Part shown: one piece after another, positions 15,833 through 23,347 of the stretch | Position numbering within the stretch: the stretch's first letter is position 1 | Layout of the letters: each line of letters begins with the position of its first letter | Notes under the pieces: model-generated | What the model was told of the DNA's origin: nothing | Databases searched by the model: none | Seen by the model: the letters and a program-made list of their open reading frames with translations, nothing else | Source: Ruminococcaceae bacterium UBA1405 | GTDB taxonomy: Bacteria; Bacillota; Clostridia; Oscillospirales; Ruminococcaceae | Reading direction: 5' to 3' | DNA length: 23,347 bases | NCBI GenBank assembly: GCA_002305685.1 | Contig: DBQB01000062.1 | Span: 44,254-67,600, forward strand | Translations under genes and position numbers: made by a program

Positions 15833-16474
15833 TTACTGTGCATCGGCCTGCTCACAGTACGCCTCCCAGGCGCTGCGGATCTCCTCGAAGGAATATCCCA
15901 TACGGGCGAGCCGGCCAAACAGCCGGTTTCGAACCTTAGGATCCTGCGAATCCATCAGTTCTCCTGCCAGCCGTTCCAATTTGGAACCCAGCAGAGAGAG
16001 AATCTCCTGCTGCGGATCGCTCTCCAGCTCTTCCAGGGTTTGCTCCGCCGTCTCCCGATCGATTCCCCGTGCCAGCAGCTCTCGCCGGATACGGTCTGAG
16101 CCAAAGTGGCGCAGCCGGGCCATATCCCTTGCCAGGCGTGCGGCATAATCCCCATCGTTGAGATACCCCAGCTCTGTCATCCGGGCTACGGCTGCCTCCA
16201 CAACCTCAGGGCTGTAGTGGGTTTCCAGCTTATCCCGCAGCTGTTGGGCGGTCATACTGCGCCGGGAAAGATGGGAGAGCGCCTGGGCTTTGGCCCAAAT
16301 CTCTTGAGAACACTGCTCCAAAAAATCCAGATCCTCTCCGCTCACCTGCTGACCCACCCGCAAATGCTGCTGCAAACATACCTGTTCGTGAACGGTGAGG
16401 AGATATCTTCCATCGATATACAGATGGAATTTTTCCGCACCGTCTTTTCCGCGTTTGATCTGTGTAATCTGCAT
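15833..16474 (-). CDS. recX: RecX regulatory protein
   Basis: A 213-residue charged helical protein with repeated three-helix modules; it contains SHLSRRSMTAQQLRDKL, VVEAAVARMTELGYLNDGDYA and RHFGSDRIRRELLARGI, the RecX signatures. RecX binds RecA filaments and limits strand exchange. It overlaps the recA stop by one base (TGATG), so it is translationally coupled to recA. It ends at the hairpin terminator at 15809-15763. Confidence 0.94.
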   Translation of the reverse strand: MQITQIKRGKDGAEKFHLYIDGRYLLTVHEQVCLQQHLRVGQQVSGEDLDFLEQCSQEIWAKAQALSHLSRRSMTAQQLRDKLETHYSPEVVEAAVARMTELGYLNDGDYAARLARDMARLRHFGSDRIRRELLARGIDRETAEQTLEELESDPQQEILSLLGSKLERLAGELMDSQDPKVRNRLFGRLARMGYSFEEIRSAWEAYCEQADAQ

Positions 16475-17637
16475 CAGGGCTCCACTTCAATATCCAAAGA
16501 GATTTGTTCTCCGTCCTTGGGCTCCTGCACGTTACCCTCTGGAGTGTCTTTCTGCATCGAAACACCGTCCTCCAGATCCATCTGGGATGCTTTCCCCTTA
16601 AGTTTTTTGCTGTTTTTGGGGATTTTGGCCAAACGGTCCGCATTGGCCATCACCTGGGCGGCGATATCCTCCGCAAATTCGGGATTGCGCAGCATATAAT
16701 CCTTGGCGTTGTCGCGGCCTTGACCCAAACGGATTTCACCATAGTTAAACCAGGCGCCGCTTTTCTGGATGATGTCCAGCTTGGCCGCACAGTCCAAAAT
16801 CTCCCCGACACGGGAGATTCCCTGACCATACATAATGTCAAATTCTGCCTCACGGAAGGGCGGGGCTACCTTGTTTTTCACCACCCGCACCCGGGTACGG
16901 TTGCCCACCACATCGGTGCCGTTTTTCAGCTGTTCCACCTTGCGCACATCCAGACGCACCGAAGAATAGAACTTCAGCGCCCGTCCGCCGGGGGTAGTTT
17001 CGGGATTGCCGTACATAACCCCTACCTTCTCCCGCAGCTGGTTGATAAACACAGCCACACAGGGGGACTTTCCGATTACGCCGGTGAGTTTGCGCAGCGC
17101 CTGGGACATAAGCCGGGCCTGCAAGCCCACATGGGAATCTCCCATCTCCCCCTCGATCTCCGCCTTGGGAACCATAGCGGCCACCGAGTCCAGCACAATC
17201 ACATCGATGGCGCCGGAACGCACCAAAGCCTCGGTAATCTCCAGCGCCTGCTCTCCGGTATCAGGCTGAGAAACCAAAAGGTTGTCGATATCCACCCCCA
17301 AAGCCTTGGCGTAAACGGGATCCAGCGCGTGCTCCACATCGATAAAAGCGGCGCGTCCACCCAATTTTTGTGCCTGCGCGGCGATGTGCAGCGCGACGGT
17401 GGTTTTGCCGGAGGATTCCGGTCCATAGATTTCCACAATTCTCCCTCTGGGAACTCCCCCGATTCCCAAAGCGATATCCAAAGTCAGGCTGCCGGTAGGA
17501 ATCGCCTCCACCTTCATGGTTGCCGCCTGTCCCAGCTTCATAATGGAGCCTCTGCCAAACTGTTTTTCAATCTGTGCAATGGCGTTTTCCAACGCTTTAT
17601 CCTTTTCCTGCGGTATTTTTTCCTTGTCCTGCGCCAT
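16474..17637 (-). CDS. recA: RecA recombinase
   Basis: A 387-residue RecA with Walker A GPESSGKTT (72-80), the DSVAAMVPKAEIEGE loop region, the QLREKVGVMYGNPETTPGG (L2) segment, and an acidic C-terminal tail. It coats single-stranded DNA, drives homologous recombination and, by stimulating LexA cleavage, the SOS response. No intein is present. The ATG lies at 17637 and the promoter at 17739-17711. It shares one base with recX. Confidence 0.98.
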   Translation of the reverse strand: MAQDKEKIPQEKDKALENAIAQIEKQFGRGSIMKLGQAATMKVEAIPTGSLTLDIALGIGGVPRGRIVEIYGPESSGKTTVALHIAAQAQKLGGRAAFIDVEHALDPVYAKALGVDIDNLLVSQPDTGEQALEITEALVRSGAIDVIVLDSVAAMVPKAEIEGEMGDSHVGLQARLMSQALRKLTGVIGKSPCVAVFINQLREKVGVMYGNPETTPGGRALKFYSSVRLDVRKVEQLKNGTDVVGNRTRVRVVKNKVAPPFREAEFDIMYGQGISRVGEILDCAAKLDIIQKSGAWFNYGEIRLGQGRDNAKDYMLRNPEFAEDIAAQVMANADRLAKIPKNSKKLKGKASQMDLEDGVSMQKDTPEGNVQEPKDGEQISLDIEVEP

Positions 17638-17710
17638 ATCTTTTCTCCTGTCGTATCTCTGATTTCTGATCTCTCCGGTCCATAGGTCGGCCGGGAGAAG
17701 TCCTGCTTCT

Positions 17711-17739
17711 ATTATATCTTACCCCAACCGTAAAATCAA
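17711..17739 (-). promoter_or_regulatory. recA promoter
   Basis: On the minus strand TTGATT (17739-17734) and TATAAT (17716-17711) are separated by exactly 17 bp, a near-ideal sigma-A promoter about 70 bases before the recA ATG. A sequence GAACATATTTTC (17760-17771), one base away from the GAAC-N4-GTTC core of Gram-positive LexA boxes, lies upstream; it is a weak candidate. Confidence 0.75.
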
Positions 17740-17803
17740 CCGTTTCGGGTCAAAAATAAGAACATATTTTCTTTTTCTCATAATCGGAATTTGCAGTCAG
17801 CGA

Positions 17804-18439
17804 TCAGCGGGACCATTTCTCAAGCACCCGAGGAAGATCAGAAAAGACGGGGAGCAGCCCATCGCAAAGCTGAGGATCCACCTGTCCAAACCCATACTGC
17901 GCATGGATAAACGGAATCCCTGCCTGCCGGGCAGCCTGACAATCCCCCAGGGTATCCCCCACATAAATTCCATGCTGCATTCCCTGGCGTTGCATCACCA
18001 GCCGGATGTTCTCCCCTTTGGAAAGGCCGGTGCGCCCGGGGTGCTCAAAATCCACAAAACAATTTTCAAAATGATGGGCCTTGAGAAACGCTTCGATGTA
18101 TCCCTCGGTGCAGTTGCTGACGATCGCCATGGGATAACTTTTCGCCAGCAGCCGCAGGGTGGCGTCCACCCCGTCATAGAGCTCGCCGCCCACCTGGTCC
18201 AGTCCGACGCACTCCTCCCGGCAGCACTCCAACGTCAAGGCAAGGCGCTGTTCCGGGGGAAGATGGGGGAAAAACTGGTCGCCAATCTCCTGATGCCTTT
18301 TTCCCATAACGGAAGCGAGATCCTCACGGGTCAGCTTCACCCCTGCTCTCTCCCAGGCCATGCGCTGCCAGCAGGGCAGAATGCTGCGGATGGAATTCCA
18401 AAGGGTTCCGTCCAAATCAAAAAGGATGCTATCTATCAT
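17804..18439 (-). CDS. HAD-superfamily hydrolase (phosphoglycolate phosphatase-like)
   Basis: A 211-residue HAD phosphatase with motif I DLDGT (nucleophile Asp8, Asp10), motif II Ser108 in IVSNCTE, motif III Lys141 and motif IV GDTLGDC (161-167). The helical cap and length match the Gph/PGP-like group of small-molecule phosphatases. The substrate is not known. It follows recG by 49 bp on the same strand and is probably co-transcribed. Confidence 0.9.
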   Translation of the reverse strand: MIDSILFDLDGTLWNSIRSILPCWQRMAWERAGVKLTREDLASVMGKRHQEIGDQFFPHLPPEQRLALTLECCREECVGLDQVGGELYDGVDATLRLLAKSYPMAIVSNCTEGYIEAFLKAHHFENCFVDFEHPGRTGLSKGENIRLVMQRQGMQHGIYVGDTLGDCQAARQAGIPFIHAQYGFGQVDPQLCDGLLPVFSDLPRVLEKWSR

Positions 18440-18488
18440 TGCACTGTTCTCTCCTTCTGCAAAATCTTTGGGACAAACGGGGCTTTGG

Positions 18489-20552
18489 TCAGTTGATCTG
18501 ACCGCCCACGTTGTGCACCACCGCCGCTACCTGCGCCCGAAGCCGTTCATGCTGCGGCTGGGATAGGGTGGGGTCCTGCCGCAATAGCTCTGCGCCGGCC
18601 TGCTGGGCCGCCTGTAAAAGCCCCACATCTTTGGCCAGATCGGCGATGGCAAGCTGTGGCAATCCATGCTGCCGGTAACCCAGGAAATCTCCCGGTCCCC
18701 GCAGTTTCAGATCGAACTCGGCGATTTCAAAGCCGTTGGTAGTTTTACACATCATTGCCAAGCGCTGGCGGCTCTCCTGGTTTTTGGCGTCGGAAAGAAG
18801 GATACAGTAGGACTGATACTTTCCCCGCCCTACCCGGCCCCGCAGCTGGTGCAGCTGGCTCAGGCCAAAACGCTCAGCATTCTCAATCATCATAATAACG
18901 GCGTTGGGAACGTCCACCCCCACCTCCACCACCGTGGTGGAGACCAGCAGTTGGAGATTTCCGCTCTGAAAATCACGCATCACTGCATCCTTTTCCTGCT
19001 GCTTCATCTTTCCGTGGAGCAGCCCTACCCGATAACCGGCAAAGGGTCCTTGCGCCAGTTCCTGCACCAGTTGGGTAGCCGGTTTAAGCCCGGTGTCCAT
19101 CTCCCCCTGCTCGATCAGCGGACAAACCACATACCCCTGTCTGCCCTCGTCCAGCTGCTTGCGCACAAACCCATAAGCCCGCTCTCTCTTATCGGATCCC
19201 ACCCGATAGGTCAGCACCGGGGAACGTCCTGGGGGGAGCTCATCGATCACCGACAGATCCAGATCCCCGTAAATCATCAGTGCCAGCGTGCGGGGAATGG
19301 GGGTGGCGGACATGACCAAAAGATGGGGATGTTCCCCCTTTTGGGCCAGTCTGACCCGCTGCGCAACCCCAAAACGGTGCTGTTCATCGGTCACCACCAA
19401 TCCCAGCTTCTGAAAAACCACCCCGTCGGAGAGCAGCGCATGGGTTCCCACCAACAGATCGATCTCCCCATCCTTGAGGGCTTGGCGGATCTTCCGCTTT
19501 TCCGCTGCAGGGGTGGAAGCGGTCAAAACCTTTACGCACATCCCCAGAGGTTCCAGCTGGCGGGAGAGGGTGTTCCCGTGCTGTGCGGCCAAGATTTCGG
19601 TGGGCGCCATCAGCGCCGACTGGCATCTGTTGCGGTAGGCAAAATAGCAGCAAGCAGCGGCAACCAGTGTTTTTCCGGATCCCACATCCCCTTGTATCAA
19701 CCGGTTCATCGGCGTAGGCCGGCACATATCCCGAATGCTTTCATCCACGGCGCGGCGCTGCGCATGGGTGGGAGAGAAAGGGAGAGAGCGATAAAAGTCC
19801 TCAGGATTCCCCCACTCCATGGACATCTGGTAACCGGCCGCAGTCTGGTTTTTATCCCGTATGGTGGCAAGCGCCAGGGACAGCATCAAAAACTCATCAA
19901 AAATCAACCGGCGTTTGGCCATCTCCGCCGTGCGAATGTCTTTCGGACGATGAATCTGGCGCAGCGCAAACTCCAGCTGACAAAGAGATTCCTTCAGACG
20001 AATGTCACTGGGGAGAAAATCCGCCAGCGCTTCCTCCTCCAACAGGGAAAAAGCCTGCTCCACATTGGCGGAGATGACCTTGGAGGTAATGCCGGCGGTC
20101 AGTGGATAGACGGGATACAGTCCCCCTTTTTCCGCCTGCTGCACCGTAAAGACCTGGGGAGAGAGCATCTCCCGGTGGAGCAGGTTGCCGGATACCCGGC
20201 CATAAAAACAATATTCGCCATAAACCTCCAAAGCGTCCACCGCATACTTTGTATTATAAAACACCATGGTCATATCTCCGGTGTCATCCGCCACCCGCAC
20301 CTTAAAGATAGAAAGGCCCTTGCGGATACGCTGCTCGCCGGATTTGGAGACGATGCGGCCACGCACCGAGCAGACCTGATCCAGCTCGGTGGAAGAAATC
20401 TCCACAAAATCCCCGAAATTGATATAGGCCCGTGGAAAATGCCAGATCAGCTGACGTACCGTTTCGATTCCCAGTTTCTGATAGAGCTGGGCGCGTTTGG
20501 GGCCGACGCCTTTGAGAAACTGAATTTGGGTATCCAAACCGATGGACACCAT
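18489..20552 (-). CDS. recG: ATP-dependent DNA helicase RecG
   Basis: A 687-residue protein with the N-terminal wedge/OB domain, Walker A GDVGSGKT (288-295), the DEQH box (389-392), SATPIPRTLAL and the C-terminal QLRGRVGRG motif. RecG reverses stalled replication forks and moves branched junctions. The start at 20552 (MVSIGLDTQIQFLKGVG) has AAAGGAGG five bases upstream; an upstream frame to 20573 is less likely. A promoter lies at 20637-20609. Confidence 0.97.
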   Translation of the reverse strand: MVSIGLDTQIQFLKGVGPKRAQLYQKLGIETVRQLIWHFPRAYINFGDFVEISSTELDQVCSVRGRIVSKSGEQRIRKGLSIFKVRVADDTGDMTMVFYNTKYAVDALEVYGEYCFYGRVSGNLLHREMLSPQVFTVQQAEKGGLYPVYPLTAGITSKVISANVEQAFSLLEEEALADFLPSDIRLKESLCQLEFALRQIHRPKDIRTAEMAKRRLIFDEFLMLSLALATIRDKNQTAAGYQMSMEWGNPEDFYRSLPFSPTHAQRRAVDESIRDMCRPTPMNRLIQGDVGSGKTLVAAACCYFAYRNRCQSALMAPTEILAAQHGNTLSRQLEPLGMCVKVLTASTPAAEKRKIRQALKDGEIDLLVGTHALLSDGVVFQKLGLVVTDEQHRFGVAQRVRLAQKGEHPHLLVMSATPIPRTLALMIYGDLDLSVIDELPPGRSPVLTYRVGSDKRERAYGFVRKQLDEGRQGYVVCPLIEQGEMDTGLKPATQLVQELAQGPFAGYRVGLLHGKMKQQEKDAVMRDFQSGNLQLLVSTTVVEVGVDVPNAVIMMIENAERFGLSQLHQLRGRVGRGKYQSYCILLSDAKNQESRQRLAMMCKTTNGFEIAEFDLKLRGPGDFLGYRQHGLPQLAIADLAKDVGLLQAAQQAGAELLRQDPTLSQPQHERLRAQVAAVVHNVGGQIN

Positions 20553-20608
20553 AACCGCCTCCTTTCCAAACAAGCCGGAAAACCATCATGCAAAAATCAG
20601 TATTTTTT

Positions 20609-20637
20609 ATTTTACACGCTTACCGCTGTTTTGTCAT
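20609..20637 (-). promoter_or_regulatory. recG promoter
   Basis: On the minus strand ATGACA (20637-20632) and TAAAAT (20614-20609) are separated by 17 bp, each one base from consensus. It lies about 57 bases before the recG start, in the divergent gap that also holds the promoter of the phosphoesterase gene. Confidence 0.65.
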
Positions 20638-20742
20638 CTGTTTTCTTGTAAGGCGGGCAAATAAGCTGGGGCACACGACGAAATATGGGGGAAAGGCGAG
20701 CGATTTCCTCGAAAAGATATGGAAAAAGAAGATACAAACTGG

Positions 20743-20765
20743 TATACTAAAGTCGTGTCATGACA
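20743..20765 (+). promoter_or_regulatory. Promoter -10 and adjacent palindrome before the phosphoesterase-niaR unit
   Basis: TATACT lies at 20743-20748, with a poor -35 17 bp upstream. Just downstream, at about the transcription start, is the perfect palindrome TGTCATGACA (20756-20765). A palindrome there could be an operator, for example for the NiaR-like repressor encoded second in the unit; this is inference. Confidence 0.5.
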
Positions 20766-20788
20766 GCTGAGAGAAAGGGGTGTACGCC

Positions 20789-21547
20789 ATGGAACAAACC
20801 GTCCAGCGTATTAGGGTTATCAACGATGTCCACGGCAACCTTGCGGCATTGCAAGCAGTGCTGAGCCGGCTGGAACAGCTGCGGTGCGGGACGGTAATCT
20901 GTACCGGGGATGTGCTGGCCATTGGTCCCTGTTCCGGGGAATGTCTGGCGCTGCTTCGTTCCCTTCCGGATTTCCGGATGGTATTTGGCAATCATGAGCG
21001 CTACTTTCTCACCGGTTTGGATCCTCAGCAAATTGGGCAGATGTCGAGAGCAGAGCGCGAACATCAGCTCTGGGTACACCGGCAGCTGAGCTCCGAGGAT
21101 CTGGACTATCTCTTTCATCTGCCCCGCACCATCCGGCTGGACATCTTAGGACACCGCATCATCTTTACCCATTACGGTGCACCAGGGCCTCAGGACCCCA
21201 ACCATCCGTTTTGCCAACTACAAGACAGGCCTACCGCACCGTGGCTGGACAGAATTTTTCAGGAATATCTTTCTGAAGAACCGGAAGGGATTTTTTATGG
21301 ACACCATCATTTCTTTTCTGATATACACGGGAAAACCCGATATGTAAACTGCGGTTCTCTGGGCTGTCCTCATTCCGGCGTACCGCTGGCATTGGCCGGC
21401 ATGATTACCGTTACGCCGGAGTCGATGATTTTCACCCCGCTGATGGTGCCCTACAATGCCGGTGAAATGCTCGCACGGATGGACGCCATGGATATGCCGG
21501 AGCGCGGGACGGTAAAGCGTATTTTTTATGGACTACAGCGATATTAG
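20789..21547 (+). CDS. Calcineurin-like metallophosphoesterase (YfcE-type)
   Basis: A 252-residue metallophosphoesterase with all the metal-binding motifs: NDVHGN (Asp13, His15), CTGDVLAIGP (Asp41), FGNHE (Asn68, His69), FTHYG (His128) and YGHHH (171-174). It probably hydrolyses phosphodiesters or phosphomonoesters using two metals in the cytoplasm; the substrate is unknown. The ATG at 20789 has AAAGGGG eight bases upstream; a GTG at 20780 is in frame. The next gene, a NiaR-like repressor, follows 48 bp later, suggesting a shared message. Confidence 0.9.
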   Translation: MEQTVQRIRVINDVHGNLAALQAVLSRLEQLRCGTVICTGDVLAIGPCSGECLALLRSLPDFRMVFGNHERYFLTGLDPQQIGQMSRAEREHQLWVHRQLSSEDLDYLFHLPRTIRLDILGHRIIFTHYGAPGPQDPNHPFCQLQDRPTAPWLDRIFQEYLSEEPEGIFYGHHHFFSDIHGKTRYVNCGSLGCPHSGVPLALAGMITVTPESMIFTPLMVPYNAGEMLARMDAMDMPERGTVKRIFYGLQRY

Positions 21548-21595
21548 TCGGCCGCAGCCGGCACGAAACGAAACCAAAAAAGAGAGGTGTCTGCG

Positions 21596-22144
21596 ATGTC
21601 CTTGGAGGAAAAGAACCCAACCGCGCGGCAGCGCCGGGAGACCATCCTACAGCTTCTGCGTCAAATCAGCGATGGAGGCGCCATCAGCGCATCGGCGCTA
21701 GCCGCAAAACTGGGGGTCAGCCGGCAGATTGTGGTAGGAGATATCGCCTTGCTGCGGGCTTCCGGTGAGGAGATCCTGGCCACGCCCAGGGGATATCTGC
21801 TGGAAAACACAGACAACGGCGGACTGCGGCGGACCATAGCCTGCAAACATCATTCCGGAGACGCCATGGCGCGGGAGCTGTACGCCATTGTGGATAACGG
21901 CGGCGAGGTGTTGGACGTCATCGTGGAGCATCCGGTATATGGCCAGATTTCCGGTGCTTTGAAACTGCGTTCCCGCTATGACGTGACCGCGTTTCTGGAA
22001 AAGGTAGAGCGGTACCGGGCGCAGCCTCTCTCAGCGCTGACCGACGGAATTCATCTGCACACCGTCTTTTGCCGGGATGAAGAAACCTTTCTGCGGATCA
22101 CCCAAGCGCTCCAGGAACAGGGAATTTTGCTGGAACGCGGATAG
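21596..22144 (+). CDS. niaR: NiaR (YrxA)-type 3H-domain transcriptional repressor
   Basis: A 182-residue protein with an N-terminal winged helix (about 10-65, ALAAKLGVSRQIVVGDIALLR) and a C-terminal 3H domain with the expected histidines (His85/86 in CKHHSGD, His112 in VEHPVYG, His153/155 in IHLHTVF). This is the architecture of the Firmicutes niacin-responsive repressor of NAD precursor genes. No niacin gene lies in the window. The ATG at 21596 follows AGAGAGG; GTG 21587 is the alternative. A palindrome at 20756-20765 before the unit may be its own operator. Confidence 0.88.
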   Translation: MSLEEKNPTARQRRETILQLLRQISDGGAISASALAAKLGVSRQIVVGDIALLRASGEEILATPRGYLLENTDNGGLRRTIACKHHSGDAMARELYAIVDNGGEVLDVIVEHPVYGQISGALKLRSRYDVTAFLEKVERYRAQPLSALTDGIHLHTVFCRDEETFLRITQALQEQGILLERG

Positions 22145-22179
22145 CGTGGTGACAGCGGCAATATTTTTTTGAGAAAAAT

Positions 22180-22220
22180 CTTGCCGTACCTTGTGATACG
22201 GCAAGAGATTGTGTTATAAT
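22180..22220 (+). promoter_or_regulatory. Promoter of the CpXC gene wrapped in an inverted repeat
   Basis: TATAAT (22215-22220) and TTGTGA (22191-22196, with an 18-bp spacer) form a plausible promoter. A perfect 9-bp inverted repeat, CTTGCCGTA (22180-22188) and TACGGCAAG (22197-22205), flanks the -35 box. It could be an operator or, on the opposite strand, part of a terminator (the minus strand is followed by a T-rich run). The -10 box is good. Confidence 0.6.
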
Positions 22221-22226
22221 AGCCGT

Positions 22227-22354
22227 GTTATGTGAAGCGATCCGCACGATGGCAATGGGACAGGCAACCTTCCCTTTGCCGGCTTCCTATATTCGTCGGG
22301 ATTGTCGTGGAAGGCGATCGCGACGGTGTTTTTATGCTCTAAAATTTAAGGAGG
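22227..22354 (+). ncRNA. Structured 5' leader of unknown class
   Basis: About 130 bases between the predicted start and the coding region hold two stem-loops: GGCAATGGGA (22251-22260) with TCCCTTTGCC (22271-22280), and CGTCGGGATTG (22294-22304) with CGATCGCGACG (22315-22325). The second is followed by GTGTTTTTAT, as in a terminator or attenuator. No known riboswitch class was recognised by eye. Confidence 0.45.
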
Positions 22355-22363
22355 ATGCCAAAA

Positions 22364-23041
22364 ATGGCAAAACGCATTGTAAAGGAAATTGATTGTCCTC
22401 ACTGTAAGGAAAAAGTAGAACTTCAGATGTGGGACAGCATCAACGTCAGCCTGAATCCTGCGCTGAAGGATAAAATCAAAAACGGTACCATCTTTGACTG
22501 GACCTGTCCCCAGTGCGGCAAGACCACCCGTATCATGTACCCGTTTTTGTATATCGATATGATCCATACCTTTATGATCTGGTTTGGCGCCCCGGGTCAG
22601 TGCAATCCGGAGCTGTATCAAAATATGACGCTGGACGGCTACCAGTTCCGTCAGGCCCGCAACTTCAACGAGCTGGTGGAAAAGGCGGCCATCTTTGAAA
22701 ACCAGCTGGACGATCATGTTATCGAGCTTATGAAGCTCTCCATCGTACAGGCGCTGTACAAACAAACGGAAGGCGGAACCAAAGCGCCCCTTCCGGCAAT
22801 CCTGGTGTTCCGCAGCAAACAGGAGGACGGCACCATGATCTTTTCCGCCCTATATCAGAATGCGCCTGGCCGTCTGATTCGCGCCTCCGAGACCACCTAC
22901 AACACCATCCGGCGGGATCTGGAAAACAACCCCTCCGTCCTCAAAGGCCTTGCGGACGGGGAAGGCAAATTCCAGCAGGTGAACTTTGACTGGGCCAAAA
23001 AGGCAATGACCCTTTTGGCTGCCCAACGGCAGGGCCACTGA
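22364..23041 (+). CDS. CpXC-domain protein
   Basis: A 225-residue protein with the CpXC layout: CPHC (11-14) and CPQC (48-51), with WDSIN and FLYIDM-type text between and after them, then a helical C-terminal half. Such proteins of Firmicutes have no established function; the cysteines likely bind zinc. The ATG at 22364 has AAGGAGG nine bases upstream; ATG 22355 is too close to that site. It is preceded by a structured leader and followed by a strong terminator, so it is transcribed alone. Confidence 0.85.
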   Translation: MAKRIVKEIDCPHCKEKVELQMWDSINVSLNPALKDKIKNGTIFDWTCPQCGKTTRIMYPFLYIDMIHTFMIWFGAPGQCNPELYQNMTLDGYQFRQARNFNELVEKAAIFENQLDDHVIELMKLSIVQALYKQTEGGTKAPLPAILVFRSKQEDGTMIFSALYQNAPGRLIRASETTYNTIRRDLENNPSVLKGLADGEGKFQQVNFDWAKKAMTLLAAQRQGH

Positions 23042-23073
23042 TCTTGTTAGGACCCGATTTTCTGTAAAATAGC

Positions 23074-23126
23074 AAAGCCGATCTGATATATCCTGTGTCA
23101 ACAGCGGATGTATCAGACCGGCTTTT
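23074..23126 (+). terminator. Intrinsic terminator of the CpXC gene
   Basis: A 20-bp stem with two non-Watson-Crick positions begins AAAGCCG at 23074 and closes CGGCTTT at 23119-23125, around a 12-nt loop, followed by a T-rich tail. Confidence 0.9.
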
Positions 23127-23347
23127 ATCCTTCTTTGGAAGAAAATACCGGCGGAAAGAACAGGAAAAAAGATAAAATTCCGGATTTTGTGTAGAAACTG
23201 TAAATCTTTTCAGGTAGAGGCAAATAACAGTTGCCTTCTCCCCAAGCGTTAGGTATACTGTCAATAATTGTTTGGTCACACTGTAGTGATCGGGCATTTT
23301 TCATTACCACGATACACCTGTTTTAGAATGGAGTCCTGCAAATAAAA
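23127..23347. other. Right-edge intergenic region, no gene
   Basis: These 221 bases hold no supported coding sequence; short frames on the minus strand run through the terminator and are rejected. The stretch is AT-rich and carries an outward promoter (23231-23259) and the inverted repeat AGGCAA/TTGCCT around its -35 box. Confidence 0.6.
23231..23259 (+). promoter_or_regulatory. Outward promoter for a gene beyond the right edge
   Basis: TTGCCT (23231-23236) and TATACT (23254-23259) are separated by exactly 17 bp. The -35 box is the right arm of AGGCAA-N7-TTGCCT (23218-23236), so binding there could block transcription. The gene it drives is outside the window. Confidence 0.6.

Noticed and set aside
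14601..16148. A 515-residue open frame on the plus strand
   Set aside because: It is antisense to rimO, the recX terminator and recX, which are well supported.
18666..20651. A 661-residue open frame on the plus strand
   Set aside because: It is antisense to recG, which has all its helicase motifs. The product has no recognisable domain and looks like a shadow of biased codons.
22227..22354. Fluoride, c-di-GMP or other known riboswitch in the leader
   Set aside because: Partial resemblances (GGCGAT, GGCAACC) do not extend to the conserved cores of those classes.
1..23347. CRISPR arrays, transposons, tRNA or rRNA genes
   Set aside because: No regularly spaced repeats, transposase text or RNA gene cores were seen on either strand.

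Overview
This window looks like a chromosomal segment of a low-to-mid GC (roughly mid-50s percent) anaerobic Clostridia member, most likely of the Oscillospiraceae/Ruminococcaceae type. The evidence is strong AGGAGG ribosome binding sites throughout, the gene order pgsA-rimO followed by recX-recA, a Firmicutes-type 3H-domain niacin repressor (NiaR/YrxA) and a CpXC-domain protein. No rRNA, tRNA, CRISPR array, transposase or integrase was seen. The species cannot be named from the sequence alone.

Layout. (1) 1-2195: the 3' end of an IlvD/Edd-family dehydratase and a GntP-family gluconate/sugar-acid permease form a rightward sugar-acid catabolic pair, closed by a hairpin terminator. The first ~238 bases of the dehydratase have a sharply different third-codon-position composition from the rest. 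(2) 2254-12390, leftward: a compact ten-gene phage morphogenesis and lysis operon. In transcription order it holds a P22-like portal with an internal zinc ribbon, a small zinc-ribbon protein, a 50-aa protein, a scaffold-like protein, an HK97-type major capsid protein, a head-tail connector, a tail-nozzle-like protein split by a frameshift in a C run, a small structural or fibre protein, a GH25 lysozyme, a holin and a serine-rich coiled-coil protein (the frameshifted pair is counted as one). It has a promoter with a 10-bp inverted repeat just upstream of the portal. Inside the operon there is no terminase, integrase, replication gene, repressor or tape measure. (3) 12391-13780: tandem hairpin terminators and an AEC-family transporter, both leftward. 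(4) 13731-17740: leftward housekeeping genes pgsA, rimO, recX and recA with well-formed terminators and a good recA promoter. (5) 17804-20637: an HAD phosphatase and recG, leftward, with a good recG promoter. (6) 20743-22144, rightward: a calcineurin-like phosphoesterase and the NiaR-like repressor. (7) 22180-23126, rightward: a promoter wrapped in an inverted repeat, a structured ~130-nt leader ending in a terminator-like hairpin, a CpXC-domain protein and a strong terminator. (8) 23127-23347: no gene, but a good outward promoter at the right edge.

How it works together: the right half is ordinary DNA-repair, lipid and ribosome-modification housekeeping. The distinctive part is the portal-first, terminase-less capsid-plus-lysis operon set between stable housekeeping genes. 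It could be the decayed remnant of a podovirus-like prophage, or a domesticated particle-forming locus (for example GTA-like) that borrows a terminase encoded elsewhere. The sequence of this window cannot decide between these.
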